Part shown: positions 35,300 through 44,725 of the stretch, piece after piece
How the letters are laid out: each line of letters begins with the position of its first letter
Numbering within the stretch: position 1 is the first letter of the stretch
The notes under the pieces: model-generated
Database searches by the model: none
What the model was told of the DNA's origin: nothing
What the model saw: the letters and a program-made list of their open reading frames with translations, nothing else
Position numbers and translations under genes: made by a program
Source of the DNA: an uncultured Kiritimatiellota bacterium
Lineage (GTDB): Bacteria > Verrucomicrobiota > Kiritimatiellia > RFP12 > UBA1067
Assembly (NCBI GenBank): GCA_934635385.1
Contig: CAKTZI010000012.1
Location: 20,889 to 84,888, forward strand
Reading direction: 5' to 3'
DNA: 64,000 nt

Positions 35300-38200
35300 A
35301 TGTGGATCTGGACGACATTCCTTGTTTCGTGCGCGTGTGCGACAGCCGTCGCGGCGATTGTCGCGCGCCTGCACGAGATGGGCGTCCGTCCCATGCGCGA
35401 GATTCGGATCTTCTTCCGGCAGCAGCCGAAGGCCGGGCGCGTCTTCCTCGGCGCGGTCGTTCTTTCCCTGTGGGTGTTCGCCAGCGTCAAGCAGGACACT
35501 TCGGAGATCGAAGCGCCTGCGGCGCCTAACGCGGAGAAAACGGAGAGGGGAAGACACGGAGATGACGAGGATGCTTCCGGCAGGATTGACGAGAGCGACA
35601 GCAATCTGGCGGCGCATGCGTTGACAGATGAGGACTTCGGCCGGGGCTTCGTGCTGACCCGCGTCGGGACGAACGAGGTCTTCTCCTTTGCGCCGCCCGA
35701 TGGCGCGACCGTCTGCGCCGACTGGCGCGCGTTCGGCGCGGCGAGCGACTGGATCTACCTCTCGTTCCCGGACTGGTCATTCAGGCTCGGCGCAGGCAGG
35801 ACAGGCCGGTTGCGCGTCCATTCCGACGGATGGGTCGAACCGTTTGCGCGAGACGGTGAGGGAAACATCGCCACCAACCGTTGGTTCGCACCTTTCAGGG
35901 CCTCGCTCGGAATTGTCCCAGAAAGCGGTTTGGAAGGTTTGGAAGGTTCGGATGGTTTGGAAGGTTTGGATGGTTCGGAGGGTTTGGCGGGGGTGTCGTC
36001 CGATTCTGCCCTCCAAACTCCCCAAACTCCCCAAACCTCCCAAACTTCCCGAACTTCCCGAACATCCCGAACCCTCCGAACTTCTCTCTTCTGGCACTTT
36101 GTCACGCCCTCCAACACGCTTCAGCTCACGTGGCAGAATGCTCTTCTGCGACGCTCGCTGACAACCCCTGTCTCGTTCCAGGCGGAGCTCTGGCCCAGCG
36201 GACGTTTTGCCTACCGCTACGGTCTCTCGCGGATTGGCGCGGAATCCGCGACGGGCGTCGCGGTCGGCGCGTCCTTGACGGGGCGCGCGTGGGCGGCGGA
36301 CGCAATCCCCACGAACGTCACCTCGCTCGCGTTCCATCCGCTTTCGTCCGAGGATGTCGCGAACCCGGACAGGGACGGCGACGGGCTGACGCTTGCGGAA
36401 GAGCTTTTCGTCCACCGCACCGATCCCGAACTTTGGGACACCGACTGCGACGGCCTTTCGGACGGCGAGGAGGTCGCCCTCGGCACCGATCCGCTCTGTC
36501 GCGACACCGACGGCGACGGGCTCGTCGACGGCTCCGACCCTGATCCGCTTGTCCCGACGCCGCTCGACGACCTCGACGGAGACGGCATCCCCGACGCCTA
36601 CGAGAACTTCTGGTTCGGCGGAACGAACGCCGTCGACTCGGCTGACCGCCGCGACGGGACGGGCTTCACCCTCCGCACGAAGATGGCCGGCGGCGTCAAC
36701 CCCACGAACGGCGTCGCGGCGGCCGACGTCATCGCTGCGGACGCCTGCGTTTCCTGGCGTCTCTTCGATGCCTTCGCCGCGCCTCCATCCTCATCCCCCA
36801 TCGTCTGGGAGCGGACGTTCGCCGTGAACCGCACGAGCGCGTGGCAGCAGCTCTTCGTCTCGGCGGATCCGACGAATGCCGCGCCGTGGCGCCTTGAGGG
36901 CGCCGTCCTCGAATGGGAGACGGACACGGGCGCATCAGGCTCGGCAGGGCGTTCGCCCGTCGGGGACAGTTTCCGCATTCCGCTCGCCGCCGCCGACCGT
37001 CCGACGTCGCTGACACTGCGCCTCCGTGCCACCGGCCAAGCCCCCGTCGTCTCGTCGACACCCCTCCACCTGATCGCCTACGTGCCGGAGTTCAGCTTTG
37101 AGGGCGGTTTTGAGATCACGGGCCAAAGCGGCGCGAAGTTCTTCGTCTTCACGGACGGTGCCAACGCGCAAATCCGGCTGGCCGCCGACCACGCGCGCCG
37201 TCCGCACAGGGTGAAGCCCGACGCGGACGAATGCGACTGGAGCGGATTTTCGGGGGCGGGAACCGGAAACGAAGACTTCGCGTTCGCGGCGGACGGCATT
37301 TCCGGCGGAACCGTCACGGCCTGTCGTCCCGGAATCTGGACGCTGCCCGACTTTACGCTCGACATTCCGGCCTCGGCCCTGCGGCGCACATCGCGCGCCC
37401 AGTCGGCGCGACGGGGCGGCGGCCGTACCGTCATCGTCCTCGACCCCACCGTCGGCTGGAACTGCCGTGGGCACGGGTGCGTCTACGACGGCCTCGGCTA
37501 TGACTGGCACGAAAGGCGGTATTACGTGAAGGACGACTATCCGCTCGATTCGGCGTGCCTGCGCAAGAAATGGTATCGCGACTGGCGCGGCGGCTGGTAC
37601 GACGGCAACTGCACGCTCTCCGTCACAAGCGGACTCGGCGCCGATTCCGGCTGCGTGTCCACTTCGGTGGACGGCGACACGGGCCGGGTGTTCGTCGATG
37701 GCGTCGAGGTCTGGTCCGGCACGGCGGAACACGTCTACGACACCGTTGGGTGCGCCGACGGCTATCACGAGGACTTCCTCGGCGACGGGTGCGACACCTG
37801 CGAGGCGGACTGCGCGGACGGGAACTGCGCCGCGCAGGAGGGGCCGACGCTCGGCTCGCTCCGCTTCCGCATCCCGCTCGGCGCGCCCGTGAAGAGTCAG
37901 GTCGCCGGGTTCGCCTGGTTCGCGTCCGACGGCCCAGTCGCCGTCTCGAAGTCCACGTTCCGGCTTCTCGCGCACCCGTCTGCCACCGTCACGGACACGA
38001 CGGCCGCCGGGACGCGCCGCGTCGTCTGCGCGGATTCGCGCGGCCGCGACCTGCGCCTCGCGGACATCGCGAACGGCGTGCGGGTGACGGTTCTCGACGC
38101 CGCCGCGCAGACGCTGGAGCACACGTGGGAGATCGTGAACGTGGACGGCGACCCCGCCCGTGTCCGCCTCCGAAAGATCAGCCGCCTCGGCAACGTGATG

Positions 38201-41200
38201 TCCGACGAGACGTTCACGTACGCCGACGGGAACTGGACGCGGTTTGACGGCATCGCGGGCGTCGAGACGCGGCTGTGGACGCACGACGGGTTTGCCAAGG
38301 GGGACGACAGCGGGAAGTCCGAGACGCGCACGACAACGGATGCCGAAGGCAACGTCCTCGCGTCCGTCACGACCGAGCGGAGCCGCGTCGGCGCCTGCGA
38401 AAACGCCGTCCTGCGCGAGACGTACCATGTGGAATCGACGGGATGGGGCTCCAGATGGTCACAGGCGGACTACTGGGACGACCCCGCACACGTAGGACGC
38501 CACGGGCAGCCGCGCCTCGTGTGGGGCAACGCCCGCGCCTGGGTCTATACCGACTTCGACGGGAACGGGCACGAGATCCTGCGCATCGAGCAGCGCGGCG
38601 GCGCACCGATGCCGCAGTCGTTCCCAACCATCGCCTCAAACGCACTCGGAAATGTCGAGGGGCTTGCAAATGCCTTCGTGACTGTCCGCGACTTCACGCC
38701 GTTTGCCGGCGATGCGGCGCATCCCGACGACGCGGCACGTCCGCGCACCGAGACGCGCTACGTCGTCGCAAACGGTGTCGCGACCGCCGTCGGGCGCACG
38801 TGGACGCGCTACACGCGCCTCAGCCGCGACGGCTACGCCGCCGTGAAGCGCGAAACGTGGCGCGCGGCGGGACAAGGCGCAGCGCGGACGTCCGCAGGGA
38901 ACGCCTACGCCTACGAGATCGCCTTTGCCGACACGGGCGAGGGCACGCCGCTTCTCATGCGCAACGCCGTCGTCGAATCGCTCGACGAGAACGGGATTCT
39001 CACCGTCAATTCGTACGCGCTTGCGGACGGTGCCCTGTCCTGCACGGCCCGGAAGTCCTTCTGCGGGACCTCCTTCCCGACCTACACCGTCACGGAGACC
39101 GACGCGCGCTACGGCACGGTTCTCCGTCGGACGACGCGCCTCGCGAAAGACGACACGGTGATTGCGGACGAGCAATCCGTCTATGATTCCCAAAACCGCC
39201 TCCGCGCGACGGCTTTCCTTGACGGCACGTCACTGACGAACGCCTACTCGTGCTGCCGTCTCCTGTGGAAGCGCGACCGCGAGGGACGCAAGACGCTGCG
39301 TTCCGCCCGGACCGGAACCGACCACCTCTATCACGCGATGGAGGACGTGTGGCTTGCCGACGTCTCGACGAACGGCGGCCATCGCGTCACCCGGCATTTC
39401 TTCGACGCGCTCGGCCGCGAGACGAACACGGTCGTCGGCGTCGCCCTTGTTCCCGGCGAGGCCGCCGACCCGTCCTCTGCGCCTCCTGCGTCCCCTGTGG
39501 CCCAGTCCACGACCGCCTACCCCTATGGGGGGAGCGGCTATTCGGTTCACACGGACGTGCGCGGAAAGGTGACGGTCCGGCGCACCGACTTCCTGGGCGA
39601 TTGCATCGAGACGGACGAGACCGTGTTCACGAACGGCGTCGAGGTCTCGAAGACGAAAAGCCGCGCCTATTTCGGCGGCGGCTCGTCCACGCGCCGCGAA
39701 TGGGACGGGGACAGGTTCGTCGAGGAGCGCCGCTTCGACACGTACGCCGCCGACGGCCGCCGTGTCGCCTACGTCGTCACGGAATCCTCCGACTGCGGCA
39801 TCGTCACGAACGCTGTCACGACCTACGACTGGTTGGGGCGGGAGGTTTCGTCCGAGACTCCGCTCGCGTCCGTCACGTACGCCTACGACGGCTGCTCGTC
39901 CCGAATCCTCTCGGCAACAGATTCCAAGTCTGGCGTGACAACCACCTGCCAGTACGGCGTGTGCGGCGAACCGGTCGGCACGATGGTGGACGGCGTGGCG
40001 CGACGGAGCGACGTCACCTACGAAACCGACGCATCAAACGTGACATGGCGTGTGACGGCGGAGCGGACGTTCGCCGCCGGGCGGACGAACGCCTGCTCCG
40101 TTACGCGCGAACGGCTGACGGGCCTTTCGGACGCCCTGCGTTCGCACGTCGAGACGATTGAATCGGATGGCCCGCAAACCGTCGAGAGGACGTCCTTCGA
40201 CGCGGCCACGGGCCTTGTGACGGCAACGCGGACATCGACCACCGCCCCGTCCGTCGTGCAACGGACACGTTACGGACTGGCCCTTGAGCAGGAGGCGGAC
40301 GGCGAGGCCCGTCACTTCGCCTACGATGCGTTTGGGCGGAACGTGTGCGTCGAGGGCTCGGTCGAGGGCGTCCGGCGCCCCGTGTCGTCGTACACCTACG
40401 GCGTGACGGGCGATCTCGTCTCCGTCTCGACGTACACGAACGGCTCGGACGTCGTTGCCGAAGCGTACGCCTACGACGCGCTTGGCCGTCGCGTCACCAT
40501 GACGGACGCCCTTGGACAGGCGGTACGCACGGTCTACGACGCCCTTGGCAACGTGGTCGCCGAGGACGGCGCGACCTATCCCGTGCGTTACGAATACGAC
40601 ACGACCGGGCGGCGCACGTCGCTCGCGACGACGCGAGACGGCGCGTCATGGGACGTGACGCGCTGGGCGTACGACGCGGCAACGGGGCTTTGCGCGGCGA
40701 AGACCTACGCCGACGGCTCGACCGTCGCCTACACCCATACGCCTGACGGGCTGCCGCTTCGCACAACCTACGCCAGTGGGCGGTGGACCGAGAACGTCTA
40801 CGATTCTAAACGCCAGTCCGTCGGGCGTCTCTCCTCGGACGGCTCGGACGATGCGGCGTTTGCGAGAGACGCATTCGGGCGACTCGTCTCGTCGTCGAAC
40901 AGGAGTGCTGCCGTCGCGCGCGCCCTTGCGGACAGCGGCACGGCGACGAACGAGGCGTGGACGGTCGGAGGCGAGGCGGCGACGCTCGTGCGCACGCTCG
41001 ATGCGCAGGGGCGGGTGTCGTCGCTTGCGCTGTCCGGGGGCGGCTACGCGCAGGCCATTGCCTACGACGCCAACGGGCGGCTTGCGGCCGTCTCGAACGC
41101 CGAGGCCGTCGCGTCCTACGCCTGTACGCCCGACGGGCAGAACGCGGGCTGCACGCTGACGCTCGCAAACGGGACGACATTCACTCGTGTGCTCGTGCGC

Positions 41201-42619
41201 GACCCATATCGCCGCGACCTCGTTGTAAGGATTGCGAACTGCGTCAACGGCGTCGCCGTCAACTCTCTTGCCTACGTCTACGACGCGCTCTCGCGTCCCG
41301 TCTCGCGCAACGCCGACACGTTCGCGTACAACGCGCGCGGCGAGGTGGTGTCCTCACACGGAGGCGCGGAGAACACGGAGGAGACGTATGCCTACGACCA
41401 CATCGGCAACGCCGTCCTTGCCGCGTCCGGCGGCGTCACGAACGCCTACACGGCAAATGCGCTCAACCAGTACGCCTCTATCCTCCGTGCCTCCGTGTCT
41501 CCGTGTGAGCCAACCTACGACGCCGACGGCAACATGACATCCGACGGCACGTTCTCTTACGCCTACGACGCGGCGAGCCGTCTCGTCTCGGTTTCCTCGA
41601 ACGGCGTTAACCTCGTCACGAACTTCTACGACGCGCAGTCACGCCGCGTCCGCAAGGCCACGCCGGAGGCGACAACGACCTGCTTCTACGACGGTTGGAA
41701 TCTCATTGAAGAGCGCGTCGCGCACGCGAACGGCACAACCTCAACCATCCGCTACTACTGGGGCAAGGATATTTCGGACTCGTTGCAAGGCGCAGGAGGC
41801 ATTGGCGGACTCCTCTACCTCACCATCGACGGCGAGGTCTACGTGCCGCTCTACGACAACAACGGGAACGTCACCCACTACTGCAACGCGAATGGTGCTG
41901 TCGTTGCCTCGTACGCCTATGATGCTTTCGGCAAGGCCGTCACACAGTCAGGACCCCTCGCCGACTTCTTCCGCCACCGCTTCTCGACGAAATATCTCGA
42001 TGCTGAAACCGGGCTTTATTACTACGGATACCGATTCTACAGCCCTTCGCTCATGCGCTGGCTCAACCGCGATCCTATTGAAGAGAGTGGTGGGTTGAAT
42101 CTATATGGTTTTTGCAGGAATAATGCTATTTGTAACTTTGATTCGTTAGGCAAGAAAATCGTAATCTCGGAGGAACGTTACAATGTCAGAGATAATATTG
42201 GTAGGAATAGCAGGGCTTATTTCTCGCGAGACTGCTCCATAAACATTTACTGCACTACGTTTGGCGTGTTGAAAATAGACGGCGTAGCGTATAGGAAATT
42301 GTTTATACTAACGCCTGGACATGATAGATGGAATGAAAGATATAAGCGGTACAACGAAAAATGGGGTGTTGGGCGCAACTCTACCCAAGAATGGCAAGCG
42401 GCATATGCCCATGAAATGGATCATTGGAACTCGTTCAATGCTCTATTTGCTTTTCTACAAATGTTGAATGAATTTGACGAAACACGTCTATGCTCAAAAT
42501 GTGACGAGATGAAAGATGAATTGGCGAAACAATATCGCACATTGTATACGCAAGCAGTCATGCGGTCTTCAAAATATGACAGTCCAGATCTTAATTATGG
42601 AGGAGCTTACCCTAAATGA
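35300..42619 (+). CDS. Full-length RHS/YD-repeat polymorphic toxin with metallopeptidase-like tip
   Basis: The 2439-residue product has two N-terminal hydrophobic helices (residues ~5-22 and ~47-62). A beta-rich region is interrupted by a repeat-encoded LEGLEGSDG/QTSRTS stretch (~210-265). TSP3-like calcium loops follow at ~355-435 (DRDGDGLTLAEEL, DTDGDGLVDGSDPD). A long RHS/YD-repeat shell runs to residue ~2270 and ends in the core signature RWLNRDPIEE near 2253 and NLYGF. After this hinge base composition becomes AT-rich and a unique ~165-residue tip begins, containing AYAHEMDHW (His2371, Glu2372, His2375), a zinc-protease HExxH motif. The family encapsulates and delivers the tip as a toxin. 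The delivery route is not visible. An immunity candidate overlaps the stop. Confidence 0.88.
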   Translation: MWIWTTFLVSCACATAVAAIVARLHEMGVRPMREIRIFFRQQPKAGRVFLGAVVLSLWVFASVKQDTSEIEAPAAPNAEKTERGRHGDDEDASGRIDESDSNLAAHALTDEDFGRGFVLTRVGTNEVFSFAPPDGATVCADWRAFGAASDWIYLSFPDWSFRLGAGRTGRLRVHSDGWVEPFARDGEGNIATNRWFAPFRASLGIVPESGLEGLEGSDGLEGLDGSEGLAGVSSDSALQTPQTPQTSQTSRTSRTSRTLRTSLFWHFVTPSNTLQLTWQNALLRRSLTTPVSFQAELWPSGRFAYRYGLSRIGAESATGVAVGASLTGRAWAADAIPTNVTSLAFHPLSSEDVANPDRDGDGLTLAEELFVHRTDPELWDTDCDGLSDGEEVALGTDPLCRDTDGDGLVDGSDPDPLVPTPLDDLDGDGIPDAYENFWFGGTNAVDSADRRDGTGFTLRTKMAGGVNPTNGVAAADVIAADACVSWRLFDAFAAPPSSSPIVWERTFAVNRTSAWQQLFVSADPTNAAPWRLEGAVLEWETDTGASGSAGRSPVGDSFRIPLAAADRPTSLTLRLRATGQAPVVSSTPLHLIAYVPEFSFEGGFEITGQSGAKFFVFTDGANAQIRLAADHARRPHRVKPDADECDWSGFSGAGTGNEDFAFAADGISGGTVTACRPGIWTLPDFTLDIPASALRRTSRAQSARRGGGRTVIVLDPTVGWNCRGHGCVYDGLGYDWHERRYYVKDDYPLDSACLRKKWYRDWRGGWYDGNCTLSVTSGLGADSGCVSTSVDGDTGRVFVDGVEVWSGTAEHVYDTVGCADGYHEDFLGDGCDTCEADCADGNCAAQEGPTLGSLRFRIPLGAPVKSQVAGFAWFASDGPVAVSKSTFRLLAHPSATVTDTTAAGTRRVVCADSRGRDLRLADIANGVRVTVLDAAAQTLEHTWEIVNVDGDPARVRLRKISRLGNVMSDETFTYADGNWTRFDGIAGVETRLWTHDGFAKGDDSGKSETRTTTDAEGNVLASVTTERSRVGACENAVLRETYHVESTGWGSRWSQADYWDDPAHVGRHGQPRLVWGNARAWVYTDFDGNGHEILRIEQRGGAPMPQSFPTIASNALGNVEGLANAFVTVRDFTPFAGDAAHPDDAARPRTETRYVVANGVATAVGRTWTRYTRLSRDGYAAVKRETWRAAGQGAARTSAGNAYAYEIAFADTGEGTPLLMRNAVVESLDENGILTVNSYALADGALSCTARKSFCGTSFPTYTVTETDARYGTVLRRTTRLAKDDTVIADEQSVYDSQNRLRATAFLDGTSLTNAYSCCRLLWKRDREGRKTLRSARTGTDHLYHAMEDVWLADVSTNGGHRVTRHFFDALGRETNTVVGVALVPGEAADPSSAPPASPVAQSTTAYPYGGSGYSVHTDVRGKVTVRRTDFLGDCIETDETVFTNGVEVSKTKSRAYFGGGSSTRREWDGDRFVEERRFDTYAADGRRVAYVVTESSDCGIVTNAVTTYDWLGREVSSETPLASVTYAYDGCSSRILSATDSKSGVTTTCQYGVCGEPVGTMVDGVARRSDVTYETDASNVTWRVTAERTFAAGRTNACSVTRERLTGLSDALRSHVETIESDGPQTVERTSFDAATGLVTATRTSTTAPSVVQRTRYGLALEQEADGEARHFAYDAFGRNVCVEGSVEGVRRPVSSYTYGVTGDLVSVSTYTNGSDVVAEAYAYDALGRRVTMTDALGQAVRTVYDALGNVVAEDGATYPVRYEYDTTGRRTSLATTRDGASWDVTRWAYDAATGLCAAKTYADGSTVAYTHTPDGLPLRTTYASGRWTENVYDSKRQSVGRLSSDGSDDAAFARDAFGRLVSSSNRSAAVARALADSGTATNEAWTVGGEAATLVRTLDAQGRVSSLALSGGGYAQAIAYDANGRLAAVSNAEAVASYACTPDGQNAGCTLTLANGTTFTRVLVRDPYRRDLVVRIANCVNGVAVNSLAYVYDALSRPVSRNADTFAYNARGEVVSSHGGAENTEETYAYDHIGNAVLAASGGVTNAYTANALNQYASILRASVSPCEPTYDADGNMTSDGTFSYAYDAASRLVSVSSNGVNLVTNFYDAQSRRVRKATPEATTTCFYDGWNLIEERVAHANGTTSTIRYYWGKDISDSLQGAGGIGGLLYLTIDGEVYVPLYDNNGNVTHYCNANGAVVASYAYDAFGKAVTQSGPLADFFRHRFSTKYLDAETGLYYYGYRFYSPSLMRWLNRDPIEESGGLNLYGFCRNNAICNFDSLGKKIVISEERYNVRDNIGRNSRAYFSRDCSINIYCTTFGVLKIDGVAYRKLFILTPGHDRWNERYKRYNEKWGVGRNSTQEWQAAYAHEMDHWNSFNALFAFLQMLNEFDETRLCSKCDEMKDELAKQYRTLYTQAVMRSSKYDSPDLNYGGAYPK
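35926..36090 (+). repeat. TTTGGAAGG/CCAAACTTCC microrepeat in frame in the RHS gene
   Basis: Two blocks of ~9-bp units, TTTGGAAGG-type then CCAAACTTC-type in the opposite orientation, together form a large imperfect inverted repeat. They encode LEGLEG and QTPQTSRTS stretches without breaking the frame. Confidence 0.75.
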
Positions 42620-42981
42620 AGAAAATGGTTATGGCATCGGTAGCATTTACTGCAATATGCTCGGTTCTGGTTGTGTTTCTCAAATTTTACATTAGCAGAA
42701 GCGAGTTGGGTCGCTACGATAAAACTATTAATATACTGAACGGTCTTACGATGGAATCGGAGTCGAATCTTACAAATGTTCACTATGATGCCTGGGGACA
42801 TGCGATGCTCATAAGTAGAGATGTTGATTGTTGGTCTATTGTTTCCTTAGGCCATGATCCAACGGATGCTTCTGATGATATTGTCATGAAATGGAATCCC
42901 AGGCTTGGACAAATAAGTATTGACTTTGAATATGACGGGCAGATGCGTTCATATTCAATAACCGAGGAACACGATAATTGA
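42616..42981 (+). CDS. Putative immunity protein 1 (membrane-anchored, pseudopilin-like)
   Basis: The 121-residue product starts within the RHS stop (ATGA), as immunity genes do. A single N-terminal membrane helix (residues 4-27) is followed by a small extracytoplasmic domain. The segment YDAWGHAMLISR, then WSIVSLGHDPTDASDDIVMKW resembles the C-terminal part of GspG-type pseudopilins. Membrane anchoring suggests the toxin tip acts outside the cytoplasm. The immunity role is inferred from position; the homology is tentative. Confidence 0.6.
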   Translation: MKKMVMASVAFTAICSVLVVFLKFYISRSELGRYDKTINILNGLTMESESNLTNVHYDAWGHAMLISRDVDCWSIVSLGHDPTDASDDIVMKWNPRLGQISIDFEYDGQMRSYSITEEHDN

Positions 42982-44114
42982 AATTCAACCAATACGTCTC
43001 TGTTCTCCGTGCCTCCGTGGCTCCGTGTGAGATCCTTCCCCTGTACGATGCCGACGGCAACATGACATCCGACGGCACGTTCTCTTACGCCTACGACGCG
43101 GCGAGCCGTCTCGTCTCGGTTTCCTCGAACGGCGTTCCCCTCGTCACGAACTTCTACGACGCGCAGTCACGCCGCGTCCGCAAGGCCACGCCGGAGGCGA
43201 CGGCGACCTACTTCTACGACGGTTGGAATCTCATTGAAGAGCGCGTCGCGCACGCGAACGGCGCAACCTCAACCATCCGCTACTACTGGGGCAAGGATAG
43301 TTCGGACTCGTTGCAAGGCGCAGGAGGCATTGGCGGACTCCTCTACCTCACCATCGACGGCGAGGTCTACGTGCCGCTCTACGACAACAACGGGAACGTC
43401 ACCCACTACTGCAACGCGAATGGTGCTGTCGTTGCCTCGTACGCCTATGATGCTTTCGGCAAGGCCGTCACACAGTCAGGACCCCTCGCCGACTTCTTCC
43501 GCCACCGCTTCTCGACGAAGTATCATGACAGCGAGACGGACCTCTACTACTACGGCTATCGCTTCTACGCCCCTTCGCTCATGCGCTGGCTCAACCGTGA
43601 CCCGATAGAGGAACGAGGAGGTAGAAATCTGTATGGGTTCTGTGGAAACAATGCGATTGCGAGCTATGACAGAAACGGAAACGCATATTTCGCAGTGAGA
43701 GGGCTTGGCAAGGTGCTTCCACCTGTGAACTGGTCTTGGTTTTTTGCCTGTCCATTTATGAAATTTGCGGCAGATATTGCTGCTGACGTGGCGAATGTGG
43801 AACTGCTTCACGAACAGTTGTTTTTTGAAGATGGATCAAATATCGGATGGGGTAATGACGATAAAGGCCTTGGAGTTGGCAAGGAGATCCGAAACGAGTC
43901 ATCCAAGAGATATGCAAGACGTGATGGTGGCTATGATGATTGTGTAATGCGCAAGTCGGTTGAAGAGGTGGATGTGAAGCATTATCAGTTGACATGGGTT
44001 GGCGCACGGATGAAATGCAACTGTCAGGACTATGCAGATATGTTGCGAGCCAAATATTGGGAATTGATCAAAAACCCTAAAATAAGGTGTCAATGCGGCC
44101 TCGATGACAAATGA
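42978..44114 (+). CDS. Truncated RHS module 2: core fragment with NCQDYAD toxin tip
   Basis: The 378-residue frame begins at TTG 42978, overlapping the upstream immunity stop as TTGA; no ATG lies near, so translation would depend on coupling. The first ~220 residues repeat the end of the main RHS core almost exactly (NMTSDGTFSYAYDAASRLVS to RWLNRDPIEE). The tip is new: AYFAVRGLG, ELLHEQLFF (His278), GGYDDCVMR and KCNCQDYADMLRAKY (Cys349). The NCQxxA block resembles permuted papain-like (LRAT/NlpC-like) enzymes, an inference. Modules 3 and 5 have homologous tips. Confidence 0.75.
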   Translation: MKFNQYVSVLRASVAPCEILPLYDADGNMTSDGTFSYAYDAASRLVSVSSNGVPLVTNFYDAQSRRVRKATPEATATYFYDGWNLIEERVAHANGATSTIRYYWGKDSSDSLQGAGGIGGLLYLTIDGEVYVPLYDNNGNVTHYCNANGAVVASYAYDAFGKAVTQSGPLADFFRHRFSTKYHDSETDLYYYGYRFYAPSLMRWLNRDPIEERGGRNLYGFCGNNAIASYDRNGNAYFAVRGLGKVLPPVNWSWFFACPFMKFAADIAADVANVELLHEQLFFEDGSNIGWGNDDKGLGVGKEIRNESSKRYARRDGGYDDCVMRKSVEEVDVKHYQLTWVGARMKCNCQDYADMLRAKYWELIKNPKIRCQCGLDDK

Positions 44115-44677
44115 TTATGGGGAAAAGGACTATTAGTTTCTTGCTGATTGGAGTGGCCATGCTGCTACTCGCTACTGTGGTTGTAATTAAAGATGTTTGC
44201 CTATATATTAATGGCGGACGGCCTTGGTCTGCAACGGTAGATAGTATATGCAGCATTTTCTTTCATGCCAAGCGAAATAATCTTCTTGCGAGGGTTCCGA
44301 TTGAGGGCGATCAAGTTCAAATGACCGTTTCTCACATGTGGAGGGGAAATTATCAGTTTCGATTGTGGATTCCAGATGCGATTGAGGGGTTCATTGCCGC
44401 TACTGAAACAATAGGCATGGATTGCGCCTTTTACGATAAGAACGAAACGGTTGTCTATATCAATAGGACACCTCCTTCTGTCAATTCATTTTGGTCGATG
44501 GTGGATCGAGATGGATCTAAAGGTAGTGATTTGGCGTTTAGAATGTACAGAGCTCCTGATGATGTCCCTCTAAATGAAGAGTTGACCGTCAAAGTCAAGT
44601 TTTACGGTCAACTTGAAAAGTTCTTCACCGCACATTCTAACGTATACTTAGTTTTAATCAAAGAAAGAGACAAGTGA
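44111..44677 (+). CDS. Putative immunity protein 2 (membrane-anchored)
   Basis: The 188-residue product overlaps the module 2 stop (ATGA). It has one N-terminal membrane helix (TISFLLIGVAMLLLATVVVI) and a beta-rich extracytoplasmic domain. Its last strand pattern (LTVKVKFYGQLEKFFTAHSN, ending in VLIKERDK) matches the ends of the proteins after modules 3 and 5, supporting one immunity family for the NCQDYAD tips. Function is inferred from position and co-occurrence. Confidence 0.6.
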   Translation: MIMGKRTISFLLIGVAMLLLATVVVIKDVCLYINGGRPWSATVDSICSIFFHAKRNNLLARVPIEGDQVQMTVSHMWRGNYQFRLWIPDAIEGFIAATETIGMDCAFYDKNETVVYINRTPPSVNSFWSMVDRDGSKGSDLAFRMYRAPDDVPLNEELTVKVKFYGQLEKFFTAHSNVYLVLIKERDK

Positions 44678-44710
44678 CAGAGGTGCCAACCACTTCGTGC
44701 GCGGAGCGTT

Positions 44711-44719
44711 TGCTATAAT
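44711..44719 (+). promoter_or_regulatory. Extended -10 promoter inside the RHS array
   Basis: TGCTATAAT places +1 exactly on the A of the ATG at 44726, predicting a leaderless mRNA for module 3. Confidence 0.65.
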
Positions 44720-44725
44720 TCACAT

